A stretch of 59,666 bases of DNA from Halalkalicoccus subterraneus (GTDB lineage Archaea; Halobacteriota; Halobacteria; Halobacteriales; Halalkalicoccaceae), in NCBI RefSeq assembly GCF_003697815.1, contig NZ_RDQG01000023.1, forward strand, positions 1 through 59,666, in the 5' to 3' direction. The translations under genes and the position numbers were made by a program. The notes under the pieces were generated by a model, which was not told where the DNA came from, ran no database searches, and was given only the letters and a program-made list of their open reading frames with translations. Positions 32,339-40,591 of this stretch are shown piece by piece. Within the stretch, counting starts at the first letter, position 1. Every line of letters begins with the position of its first letter.

Positions 32339-33252
32339 CGGGCCCCTCCGACCGGGGCGGGTTCCTCGGCGGCCCGCTCGCCCGCGAGTTCGAGATAGAC
32401 GTTTTCGAGGGAGGGCTGGGTCCACGAGAGCGACTCGTAGTCGATGTTCGCCCGTTCCAGTGTGGCGACCGCCTCCCCGATCTCCTCGGGACTGATACCG
32501 TGGATCGTGAGCGTTCGGTCGCTCGCGGAGACGCGATATCGACTTCCAGCGAGCGCGTCGGCTCCGGCGTCGGTCTCGACGACGAGTCTGCTCTCCCCGC
32601 CGTGGTCGGCGACCAGCGCCCCGGGAGAACCGACCTCGACCAGCCGGCCGTCGGCGAGCAGTCCGACCCGATCGGCGAGCTCCTCGGCCTCCTCCATGTT
32701 GTGCGTGGTGAGAAAGACGGTCGTACCGTCGGCGGCGAGGTCGGCGACGAGCCTCCAGAGGTCCCGGCGGCCGGCAGGGTCGATTCCAGTGGTCGGCTCG
32801 TCGAGGAAGAGCAGATCGGGGTCGTTGACGAGCGCCGTCCCCACGCAGATACGGCGTTGCTGCCCGCCCGATAGCGTCTCGTACCACGAATCGGCGTCGT
32901 CGGCCATCCCGACCTCCGCCAGAACGTCCACGACGGGGCGAGGCTCGTCGTACAGGCCGGCGTAGTACTCGAGCAGTTCGCGGCCGGTGAGGCGTTCGGG
33001 TGGCGAGAACGCCTGCGGAAGGAGCGAAATCCGGTTCTCATCGACGGATTCGGGGGAGGATCCGAATACGGAGACAGTCCCCTCGACGTCGGTAGTGCCG
33101 GTCAGCGCGCGCACGAGCGTCGTCTTGCCCGCGCCGTTCGGGCCGATGAGCGCGAACACCTCGCCACGCTCGACGGTCAGGGAAACGCCGTCGAGGGCGG
33201 TCGTGTCGCCGTAGCTCCGGGAGAGTCCCTCGGCGACGAGCGCGTCGTCCAT
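32335..33252 (-). CDS. ABC transporter ATP-binding protein
   Basis: A 305-residue ATPase with Walker A GPNGAGKTTLV (about residues 38-48), signature LSGGQQRRICVG (about 128), Walker B LLFLDEPTTGID and H-loop FLTTHNMEEAEEL. It drives the ABC-2 permease that follows with a four-base overlap. The C-terminal 80 residues form the regulatory extension often seen in drug/lipid exporters of the DrrA/NatA style. A minus-strand CCTTAGGA at 33275-33282 is the probable TATA box. Confidence 0.92.
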   Translation of the reverse strand: MDDALVAEGLSRSYGDTTALDGVSLTVERGEVFALIGPNGAGKTTLVRALTGTTDVEGTVSVFGSSPESVDENRISLLPQAFSPPERLTGRELLEYYAGLYDEPRPVVDVLAEVGMADDADSWYETLSGGQQRRICVGTALVNDPDLLFLDEPTTGIDPAGRRDLWRLVADLAADGTTVFLTTHNMEEAEELADRVGLLADGRLVEVGSPGALVADHGGESRLVVETDAGADALAGSRYRVSASDRTLTIHGISPEEIGEAVATLERANIDYESLSWTQPSLENVYLELAGERAAEEPAPVGGAR

Positions 33253-33379
33253 ATCGGGAGAAGTGGCGAGGCCGTCCTAAGGGGTTCGATCCGTTACCGG
33301 CGCCGGTAGCGGTTCCGGATCAGGATCACCCTGACGTATCGCGAGTCGAGGGACGGGATGGGTGATACCGTCTTCCGAA

Positions 33380-33470
33380 CTCTATATAGTACACGGTAGA
33401 GATCATATAGAAATGACGCGTATATATGGTTCGATGCTCATACATATAGATCATAGCAACTGACATACCC
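33380..33470 (+). promoter_or_regulatory. AT-rich pst promoter with repeated TATA-like motifs
   Basis: A sharply AT-rich island in GC-rich DNA ahead of pstS. It holds several TATA-like sites (CTATATAG at 33382, CATATAG at 33404, TATATAT at 33421, CATATAG at 33443). The octamer CATATAGA occurs at 33404-33411 and 33443-33450, 39 bases apart (about four helical turns), and GATCATA occurs at 33401 and 33449. This suits a phosphate-starvation promoter with one or more regulator sites and a short leader before the ATG at 33493. Confidence 0.6.
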
Positions 33471-33492
33471 GTACTGGCGTTTGATACACTCG

Positions 33493-34566
33493 ATGGCCCA
33501 CGACTCAGGGTATCAGGTCGATTCGGTATCGCGGCGAAAGTTCCTCCTCTCTTCGGGTGCCGTCGGGGCGACGGCGCTCGCGGGATGTAGTTCGGACGCG
33601 AACGACGGTGGCGGCGGTGGCGGTGGTGATGGCAACGGGAGCGGTAACGGAAACGGGAGCGGAGACGGGGGCGGAGACGGTTCCCAGAACCTCTCGGGGG
33701 ACATCCGGATCTCCGGGAGCAGCACGGTCTACCCGGTCGCCCAGGAGGTCACTCGGCTGTTTCAGGAGGAGAACTCCGACGTGAGCTTCAACCTCACCCG
33801 CGACGGCAGCGGCGGCGGGTTCGAGAACGTCTTCATCCCCGGCGACAGCGACCTCAACAACGCGAGCCGCCCGATCGAGGAGGGAGAGCTCCAGCGGTGT
33901 CGCGACAACGGGTTCGAGCCCGTCGAATTCTTCATCGCACAGGACGCGCTGACCGTGGTCGTGAACAACGAGGCCGACTTCATCGACTCGATTTCGCTGG
34001 AGGATCTCGAGACCATCTGGTCGGCCGAGAGCGCGCCGGAAAGCTGGTCCGACGTCAATTCCGACTGGCCCGACGAGCCCTTCGACCTCTACGGTCCCGC
34101 GAGCACGTCGGGGACCTACGACTACTTCATCGAGGCCGTTCTGGGCGAGGACGGGCAGATCCGCGACGACTTCGAGGGCACCGAGGAGGACAACCTCATC
34201 GCGCAGGGCGTTTCGGGCAACGAGTACGCGTTTGGCTACCTCCCCTTCGCCTACTACACGAACAACCCCGACAGCGTCAAGGCGCTGACTCTCAGCGAGG
34301 GTGGCGGCGATCCCGTCGAACCGAGCCTCGAGGGCGCCCAGAGCGGTGATTACCCGCTCGCGCGCCCGCTGTTCTTCTACGGGAACATGAACATGATTCA
34401 GGAGAAAGAGCACCTCCAGGCGTTCCTCGAGTTCTACATCAACGAGGGCGACGAGGACTACATCGCCGACGATATCGGCTACGTCCCGAGCAGCGACGAG
34501 ATGGTCCAGAACAACCTGGACGCCCTCGAACAGGCGACCGCCGGCGAGTACGAGTACAGCGCGTAG
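33493..34566 (+). CDS. pstS: Phosphate ABC transporter substrate-binding protein
   Basis: A 357-residue exported lipoprotein. The N-terminus has the twin-Arg and lipobox pattern SRRKFLLSSGAVGATALAGC, a Tat signal typical of haloarchaea, then a flexible Gly/Asn/Ser linker of about 30 residues. The binding domain has the phosphate-loop signatures ISGSSTVYPVAQEVT, RDGSGGGFENV and YGPASTSGTYDYF. The ATG at 33493 is preferred over a TTG at 33481. It heads the pstS-pstC-pstA unit. Confidence 0.92.
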   Translation: MAHDSGYQVDSVSRRKFLLSSGAVGATALAGCSSDANDGGGGGGGDGNGSGNGNGSGDGGGDGSQNLSGDIRISGSSTVYPVAQEVTRLFQEENSDVSFNLTRDGSGGGFENVFIPGDSDLNNASRPIEEGELQRCRDNGFEPVEFFIAQDALTVVVNNEADFIDSISLEDLETIWSAESAPESWSDVNSDWPDEPFDLYGPASTSGTYDYFIEAVLGEDGQIRDDFEGTEEDNLIAQGVSGNEYAFGYLPFAYYTNNPDSVKALTLSEGGGDPVEPSLEGAQSGDYPLARPLFFYGNMNMIQEKEHLQAFLEFYINEGDEDYIADDIGYVPSSDEMVQNNLDALEQATAGEYEYSA

Positions 34567-34614
34567 CGTGGGTCAGTTCCCCGCGACCGAGTCGCCCTCC
34601 TCCCCTCTTTGACA

Positions 34615-35616
34615 ATGAGCAATAGACAAGATCCGGAGGCGAATTCGCTCCAGCGGAGCGGGTTCGTCGTCCGGAAGGAACGGCTGTACGGCGGTCTGAT
34701 AGCCGCGTGTGCGGTACTGACGATCTTCGTGACGGTTGGAATAGTTCTCGCGCTGTCGGGCCAGGCGATCGCGTTCTGGTCGGAGATCTCCCCGATCAGG
34801 TTCTTCACCGGTACGCAGTGGAGCCCGATCATCAGCCAGAACTACGGCGTCCTGCCGCTGGTCAGCGGGACGCTCATCGTGACGATCTGTTCGGCGCTCA
34901 TCGCGCTCCCGATCGGGCTGGCGGCCGCGATCTACCTGAGCGAGTACGCGAGCGCGCGTGCCCGCTCGATCCTCAAGCCGGCACTGGAGGTACTGGCCGG
35001 CGTTCCGACGGTGATCTACGGGTACATGGCGCTCGTCTATATCACGCCGCTGTTCGGGAACGTCCTCCCGCTCTCGGTGGGACTGATCCCGCCCGGGGTC
35101 CCGGTCCTGCCGGAGTTCACGTTGGTCGTGCCCGCACTGCGGACGTTCAACGCGCTGTCGGCGAGCATCGTCGTCGGGATCATGATCATCCCGATGGTTT
35201 CCTCGATCAGCGAGGACGCGCTGAGCGCGGTGCCCGACTCGCTTCGGGAGGCGGCCTACGGCCTCGGCTCGCGGAAGTTCGACGTCTCGACGCGGGTCGT
35301 CGTGCCAGCCGCAACGTCGGGAATCGTCGCCTCGTACGTGCTCGCGATCTCGCGGGCCATCGGCGAGACGATGGCGGTGACGATGGCGATGGGGATGAGC
35401 CCACAGATGCCGTACTTCCCGAACGTCCTGCGGAACCTCGCCGAGTCAAGCCAGACGATGACCGCCGCGATGGTACAGATCGCGGGCGCGGATCAGACTC
35501 CCGGAGCCACCTACGAGGCGATGTTCGCCATCGGAATGACGTTGTTCGCCATCACGCTCACGATGAACGTGCTTGCGGAACTGGTCCGACGCCGCTTCAG
35601 GGAGGCCTACGAGTGA
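34615..35616 (+). CDS. pstC: Phosphate ABC transporter permease PstC
   Basis: A 333-residue inner-membrane permease with six core helices. The coupling loop is YGLGSRKFDVSTRVVVPAAT and the segment ISRAIGETMAVTMAMG matches PstC. It pairs with PstA to move phosphate delivered by PstS. The ATG at 34615 is chosen over TTG 34609. The stop TGA shares its last base with the ATG of pstA (TGATG at 35614-35618). Confidence 0.92.
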   Translation: MSNRQDPEANSLQRSGFVVRKERLYGGLIAACAVLTIFVTVGIVLALSGQAIAFWSEISPIRFFTGTQWSPIISQNYGVLPLVSGTLIVTICSALIALPIGLAAAIYLSEYASARARSILKPALEVLAGVPTVIYGYMALVYITPLFGNVLPLSVGLIPPGVPVLPEFTLVVPALRTFNALSASIVVGIMIIPMVSSISEDALSAVPDSLREAAYGLGSRKFDVSTRVVVPAATSGIVASYVLAISRAIGETMAVTMAMGMSPQMPYFPNVLRNLAESSQTMTAAMVQIAGADQTPGATYEAMFAIGMTLFAITLTMNVLAELVRRRFREAYE

Positions 35617-37235
35617 TGTCCACGGAAGATACCACCACCGATCGGCTGCAACGAACCACGAGGCATCGATTCGACCAGCTGAAGGGCCAACTCTTCGAGG
35701 CGCTTCTCGTCGTCGCGACGCTCGTCGGAATCGTTTCGTTGCTCGTGTTGTTCGGGTACATCGCCCTCGACGCGTTTCAACCGATGACGGCGTCGGCTCA
35801 ATGGTACCTCCTGTACTTCGGGACGCTCGTGGCGCCGAGCGCCGCCTTCACGCTGTACGCTCGCCGTCGCCCGGCGGTCAGGGCGGCCAACGCCAGGGCC
35901 TTTGCGGTCGTCTTCGGCAGCCTCGCGGTGAGCCTCGTTACCTACGTCGTCGTGGACTCCCTGAGCCCCTACGACGTCCTGATCTACGCCCTGTTCGGCG
36001 CGATCCCCCCGGTCCTGATCGGGCTCTACGGTCGCGAGCGCCACAGTCAGCTCACTGGTCCGGCGATCCCGGTGTCGATACTTCTCGGGCTCGCGCTCGC
36101 GGGCGGGCTCTACGGCGTGCTCCGCCCGATCGTCGGTTTGACCGCCCACTGGATCGCCTACGTCGGTATCGTGACGCTCCCGGTCGCGGCGATCCTGGGG
36201 GCGCTCGAGACGCACCGCCGGTCGCGTCGGGAGGGCGCGTTCGTCGCGACGGCGGTTTTCCTCGTAACACTCGCAGTCGCCGTCGGCGGGCTCGCGACGG
36301 GACGCGATCCGTCGCTCTGGGTCGTCCTCACCTCGGCGTTCGTCCTCCCGGTCGGCTACGTCGTCGGCGAGACGGTCCTGACGGATGAGGAGGGCCGGAT
36401 CGGCGTCCTCGGCCCGTTCATCGTCATCGGCGGCGTATTGCTGGGGGCGGCCCTCGAACGAGCACTCGGGATCCAGGGCTTGGAGGGATTTCTCACACCG
36501 TCACTACTGTTGAACTCCTGGGACGGCCTCAACGCGATCAACGCGGGCGTCTACCCGCAGATCGTCGGCTCGATCGTCATCGTCGGGTTCATGTCGATCA
36601 TGGCGTTCCCCGTCGGAATCGGCGCGGCGGTCTACCTCGAGGAGTACGCGCCCAAGACGGGTCCGTTCGGGCGGCTCGCGACGCTGCTCGAGGTGAACAT
36701 CTCGAATCTGGCCGGCGTTCCGTCGGTCGTCTACGGGCTGCTCGGGCTGGCGCTGTTTCGGAACACGCTCGGGTTCGGGTCCGGCGTCGTGATTGCCGCC
36801 GCGGGAACGCTCGGCTTCCTCATCCTGCCCATCGTCGTCGTCTCGACACAGGAGGCGATACGGGCGGTCCCGAACTCGTTGCGCGATGCGGCCTACGGAA
36901 TGGGCGCGAGCCGCTGGCAGGTGCTCCGTGGCGTCGTGCTTCCCCGTGCCGTTCCGGGGGTACTTACCGGTACGATCCTGTCGCTCGCTCGTGCGATCGG
37001 CGAGACGGCGCCGCTGGTCATCATCGCCGTCGCGACGACGACCTACACGCCACCGTCGGGTTTGTTCTCAAGTGCGACCGCGCTACCGCTGCAGATCTTC
37101 GCCGCCCGCAGCAACGTCGACGCCGCGTTCAGACACGGCGTCGTCCCGGCGGCCGCGATCGTGTTGCTGGCGCTGATGCTCGCGATGAACGCGAGCGCCG
37201 TCCTAATCCGCAACCGGTTCGATCGCGAACACTGA
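35616..37235 (+). CDS. pstA: Phosphate ABC transporter permease PstA with long N-terminal membrane extension
   Basis: A 539-residue protein. The last 250 residues are ordinary PstA (PSVVYGLLGLALFRNT, AAYGMGASRWQVLRGVV, SLARAIGETAPLVII). Before them are about 290 residues with seven or so extra hydrophobic helices of no obvious family; bacterial PstA is usually about 290 long in total. The extra part may anchor a regulator or stabilise the complex in high salt. No pstB or phoU follows: the next gene is an aldo/keto reductase with its own promoter. Confidence 0.9.
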   Translation: MSTEDTTTDRLQRTTRHRFDQLKGQLFEALLVVATLVGIVSLLVLFGYIALDAFQPMTASAQWYLLYFGTLVAPSAAFTLYARRRPAVRAANARAFAVVFGSLAVSLVTYVVVDSLSPYDVLIYALFGAIPPVLIGLYGRERHSQLTGPAIPVSILLGLALAGGLYGVLRPIVGLTAHWIAYVGIVTLPVAAILGALETHRRSRREGAFVATAVFLVTLAVAVGGLATGRDPSLWVVLTSAFVLPVGYVVGETVLTDEEGRIGVLGPFIVIGGVLLGAALERALGIQGLEGFLTPSLLLNSWDGLNAINAGVYPQIVGSIVIVGFMSIMAFPVGIGAAVYLEEYAPKTGPFGRLATLLEVNISNLAGVPSVVYGLLGLALFRNTLGFGSGVVIAAAGTLGFLILPIVVVSTQEAIRAVPNSLRDAAYGMGASRWQVLRGVVLPRAVPGVLTGTILSLARAIGETAPLVIIAVATTTYTPPSGLFSSATALPLQIFAARSNVDAAFRHGVVPAAAIVLLALMLAMNASAVLIRNRFDREH

Positions 37236-37290
37236 GCACCGGACGGTGCCATCGACGAATCGCCCGAAGCGTTCGCCGGGAGGGTGATGG

Positions 37291-37296
37291 TTTAGG
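37291..37296 (+). promoter_or_regulatory. TATA box of the aldo/keto reductase gene
   Basis: TTTAGG at 37291-37296 lies 23-28 bases before the ATG at 37319, indicating separate transcription from the pst genes. Confidence 0.5.
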
Positions 37297-37318
37297 TGAT
37301 CGAGCCTGCAGGGAGCGT

Positions 37319-38332
37319 ATGGAGTATCACAACCTCGGTTCAACCGGGACGACGGTTTCGGAACTCTGTTTCGGAACCTGGCGCTTCGGAAAGGAGAGCG
37401 GCGGCACCGTCGAGACCGACAGGGACACCGCCCGCGAGTTGCTCGATACGGCTTGGGAGCACGGTATCAACTTCATCGACACCGCGAACGTCTACGGCAC
37501 TCCCAACGGAACGAGCGAGGAGTACATCGGCGAGTGGCTGGAGGATCACGACCGCGAGGAGTTCGTGCTCGCCTCGAAGGTGTACTTCCCCTTCGACGGG
37601 TGGGGCGAGCCCGGCCCGAACGACTCGGGGCTGGGGCGCAAACACATCCGCGCGCAGATCGAGGGCACCCTCGATAGGCTGGGAACGGACTACCTCGATC
37701 TCTACTACATCCACCGCTTCGACGAGGACACCCCCATCGAGGAGACGCTCGATACGCTCGATACGCTGGTCGAGAAGGGCAAGGTGAACTACCTCGGCGC
37801 CTCGACGATGGCCGCCTGGCAGCTGACGAAGGCGCTGTGGAAATCGGAGGTGGAGGGGTTCGAGCGCTTCGAGGTGACCCAGCCGCTCTTTCACGCGGCG
37901 TATCGCGACGACGTCGCGGACTACCTCGACGTCTGTGCGGATCAGAACCTGGCTGTCTGTCCCTACTCGCCGCTGGCGGGCGGCTTCCTCACCGGCAAGT
38001 ACGAAAAGGAGGGTGAGGAAGTCGTCGGCCCCGAGGGCTCGCGCGCGGATCTGGACGACCGCTTCGAGGACTACTACGTCTCCGAACGCGGCTGGCAGGT
38101 CTTAGAGGAGATCCGCGCGGTCGCCGACGAGGCGGGCGCGACCCCCGCACAGGTCTCGCTGCGCTGGCTGATGGATCAGGAGGCGTTCTCGTGTACGCCG
38201 ATCGTCGGCGCGCGCACAACCGACCAATTGGAGGAGAACGTCGGCGCGGTCGAGGTGGACCTCTCACGTGAGCAGCGCGAGCGGATCGAGGACGCGCGCT
38301 ACGAGGAGGAAGGGCGACGCTTCGGTCACTAA
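37319..38332 (+). CDS. Aldo/keto reductase
   Basis: A 337-residue NADPH-type TIM-barrel oxidoreductase. The catalytic tetrad is visible: Asp in FIDTANVYG (about residue 54), Tyr in the same VYG, Lys in VLASKVYFPF and His in DLYYIHRFDE. The cofactor end SRADLDDRFEDYY and IVGARTTDQLEEN matches the potassium-channel-beta/AKR group. It reduces aldehydes or ketones; the substrate is unknown. It ends one base before the convergent membrane-protein gene. Confidence 0.9.
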   Translation: MEYHNLGSTGTTVSELCFGTWRFGKESGGTVETDRDTARELLDTAWEHGINFIDTANVYGTPNGTSEEYIGEWLEDHDREEFVLASKVYFPFDGWGEPGPNDSGLGRKHIRAQIEGTLDRLGTDYLDLYYIHRFDEDTPIEETLDTLDTLVEKGKVNYLGASTMAAWQLTKALWKSEVEGFERFEVTQPLFHAAYRDDVADYLDVCADQNLAVCPYSPLAGGFLTGKYEKEGEEVVGPEGSRADLDDRFEDYYVSERGWQVLEEIRAVADEAGATPAQVSLRWLMDQEAFSCTPIVGARTTDQLEENVGAVEVDLSREQRERIEDARYEEEGRRFGH

Positions 38333-38333
38333 G

Positions 38334-39092
38334 TCACTGACCGCGGCGCTGTTCGCGTTTCCGGCGCCAGCGCACCTCGCGGTCGCTCATCCCCTCGTTT
38401 TCACCTTCATCGTCGTTCGTCCGCTCGCGCTTGAACGGTCGCCAGTACAGCAGGGCAATAGTGGCGAGAAAGATCGCGGTACCGGCGACGTACGACTGGA
38501 GGCTCGTGGCCACCGCGGTTCCGGCGCTGCCGAACGCGCCGACGAAGATCGGCGCGATCAGCGGCCAGACACACGAGAAACACGAGAAGAGGCCGATGAC
38601 GCCCCCGAGCGCGGAGTCCGCGGCGTCGATGAGAGTCGCGTAGACGAGATACGAGAGGGCGACGTAGCCGACGACGAGGAACGGAACGAGCGTAAATCGG
38701 ACGAACTCGCCGTTGTACGAGATGATCGGGCCGATGCCCGGGGAGGGCATCGAGACGTCGAGCCCGGTCGGGAGCTGTGGGATCCCCGTCCAAGCCAGCC
38801 CTCCGAGGACGAACAGCGCCAGCAGGTAGCCGACCGCGACGGCGCCCGCGATATATCGGTGGCGCTTCGTTCGAGGATCGGGGTTCGTCCGCAGGATCGC
38901 CCAGAGACCGACGTTGATCCAGATAAACGGATAGACGACCGCGAAGACGCTCTCGACCCGTACGTCCGCGATGAGGTGATAGACCACCAGAACGGCGAGT
39001 TCGGTGTTGACGAGCAGCCCGCCGTACAGCAGCGTCGAGGTCCGCGGGCGGAAGCGGTCGGGGAGCGAATCGAAGTCGAGGGTGCGGGTCAT
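38334..39092 (-). CDS. Seven-helix membrane protein linked to ctaB
   Basis: A 252-residue protein with about seven membrane helices and a basic, polar C-terminus. One helix carries a CxxC pair in GLFSCFSCVWPLIAP, which could bind copper or heme, or form a disulfide. I do not recognise a characterised family. The ATG overlaps the stop of the heme-biosynthesis gene (ATGA at 39089-39092), so a role in oxidase assembly is a reasonable inference, no more. Confidence 0.65.
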   Translation of the reverse strand: MTRTLDFDSLPDRFRPRTSTLLYGGLLVNTELAVLVVYHLIADVRVESVFAVVYPFIWINVGLWAILRTNPDPRTKRHRYIAGAVAVGYLLALFVLGGLAWTGIPQLPTGLDVSMPSPGIGPIISYNGEFVRFTLVPFLVVGYVALSYLVYATLIDAADSALGGVIGLFSCFSCVWPLIAPIFVGAFGSAGTAVATSLQSYVAGTAIFLATIALLYWRPFKRERTNDDEGENEGMSDREVRWRRKREQRRGQ

Positions 39093-40492
39093 AGGGCGAG
39101 CGCATCGACGATGATCGCCAGCAGCAGCATCCCCAGATAGGCGTTCGAGGCGTGGAACGAGCGCATCGCGGCGCTTCGGGTCTGCTCGCGATGCAAGCGC
39201 ATCACCTCGCGCAGGAAGATCGCCCCGAAGACGACGCTAGTAGCGGCGAAGAGCCAGCCCAGCGTGTCGACGGCCGCCAGCAGGCTCGCGGCGACCAGCG
39301 TCGCGCCCAGGTAGTAGACGATGTGCTTTCGGGTGAGGCGCTCGCCCCGCACCACGGGCATCATCGGGAACCCGCCGCGTTCGTAGTCGTCCTTGTACGC
39401 GAGCGCGAGGTTGTAGAAGTGTGCGGGCGTCCAGCAGAAGATCACGCCCGCGAGCACCAACGCCGGCAGGCCGATCTCCCCCGTTGCGGCGGCCCAGCCG
39501 ATCAGCGCGGGCAGGGCCCCCGCGGCCCCGCCGATGACCGTGTTCTGGACCGTGTTCGGTTTCAAAACGAGCGTGTAGACCACGCTGTAGAAGACGATCG
39601 CGGTCAGACCCAACAGCGCCGCAAGCGCGTTGACGAAGACGTAAAACGTCGCGAGCGAGGCGAGTCCCAGCAGCACGCCGAACGCGAGCGCGTTCCTGAC
39701 GGAAACGATCTCGGTCGCCAGCGGGCGGTCGGCGGTGCGTTTCATGCGCTGGTCGACGTCGCGTTCGAGCACGTGGTTGAAGGTGCCGCTCGCGCCGATG
39801 GCGAGGGTACCACCCAAGAGGGTGGCGACGATCGTGTCGACGGTGAGTGCAGGGCCCACTGCGAGGGCCATCGCCGCGGCGGCGACGAGGCAGAGCAGCC
39901 ACATCAGCCGCGGCTTCATCAGGCTGAAGTACGCCCCGAGCGTCGCCCGCAGGCCGGTCGTCGATCGTGGCTCGGGAGTCGGGGCGTCCGGACGATCCCG
40001 GACCGGTTCGGGGTCCTTGGTGAGCGGTTCGTCGCGCTCGCGGGTGGGGAAACGGCGTTCGAGCGACCACGCGAGACCGACCAGTAGCCCGCCGAAGATG
40101 AGGGTCCCGACCAGCAGGTGAACCGCCGAGATCGTCGGTGGCGCACCCGTCGTGGCGACGACTGCACCGATTCCGACCTGAACGGGGTAGAGCCCCGCGG
40201 CGACGAGGAGCGCTCCGCGCACGCGCGGTGGCTCGCTTCGCCACCCCATGACGACGCTTGCGAGGGCGCCGACCCCGACGAGCGCCGCGAGCAGGCGGTG
40301 TGTCCACGCGATCGTGACGGCCGTCCCGGCAAAGGGGTAGGCGCCGCCGCAGGCAGGCCACGTCGAGCAGGCTGCGGTGGCGTCGGTGAGCGCGGTCGTC
40401 GCACCCGCAATGACCAGCAGATACGCACCCATCGTCGTCGCCGCGAGCACGGCGAGGAAACGCGACCGGTCGGCGATCGGTTCCGTAGACAC
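39089..40492 (-). CDS. ctaB: Fused CtaA-like and CtaB heme O synthase
   Basis: A 467-residue protein. The first 150 residues have four helices with the features of half a CtaA/Cox15 heme A synthase (WTHRLLAALVGVGAL and AVHLLVGTLIFGG, each with one heme-type His). After a charged linker (about 150-185) comes a full UbiA-type prenyltransferase: NHVLERDVDQRMKRTADRPL (first Asp motif) and YKDDYERGGFPMMPV (second). It farnesylates heme B to heme O for the oxidase and may also help the next step to heme A. The GTG at 40492 has a TATA-like CTAAGTAC at 40512-40519. Confidence 0.88.
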   Translation of the reverse strand: MSTEPIADRSRFLAVLAATTMGAYLLVIAGATTALTDATAACSTWPACGGAYPFAGTAVTIAWTHRLLAALVGVGALASVVMGWRSEPPRVRGALLVAAGLYPVQVGIGAVVATTGAPPTISAVHLLVGTLIFGGLLVGLAWSLERRFPTRERDEPLTKDPEPVRDRPDAPTPEPRSTTGLRATLGAYFSLMKPRLMWLLCLVAAAAMALAVGPALTVDTIVATLLGGTLAIGASGTFNHVLERDVDQRMKRTADRPLATEIVSVRNALAFGVLLGLASLATFYVFVNALAALLGLTAIVFYSVVYTLVLKPNTVQNTVIGGAAGALPALIGWAAATGEIGLPALVLAGVIFCWTPAHFYNLALAYKDDYERGGFPMMPVVRGERLTRKHIVYYLGATLVAASLLAAVDTLGWLFAATSVVFGAIFLREVMRLHREQTRSAAMRSFHASNAYLGMLLLAIIVDALAL

Positions 40493-40562
40493 GTCTACTT
40501 CGGACTTGGTGTGGGCGTACTTAGCCTCCGCGGTCGCGTCGTCCGACCCGAAAACGCACACA

Positions 40563-40568
40563 TTTATG
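40563..40568 (+). promoter_or_regulatory. TATA box of coxB
   Basis: TTTATG lies 24-29 bases before the coxB ATG at 40592. It decides this start over longer upstream readings, which belong to the antisense ctaB region. Confidence 0.6.
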
Positions 40569-40591
40569 CCCGTTCTCGCAAAGCAACGGGT

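Noticed and set aside
34707-35615. Upstream part of the 842-codon PstA frame
   Set aside because: It is the out-of-frame shadow of pstC, Arg/Asp-rich; the ATG at 35616 overlaps the pstC stop.
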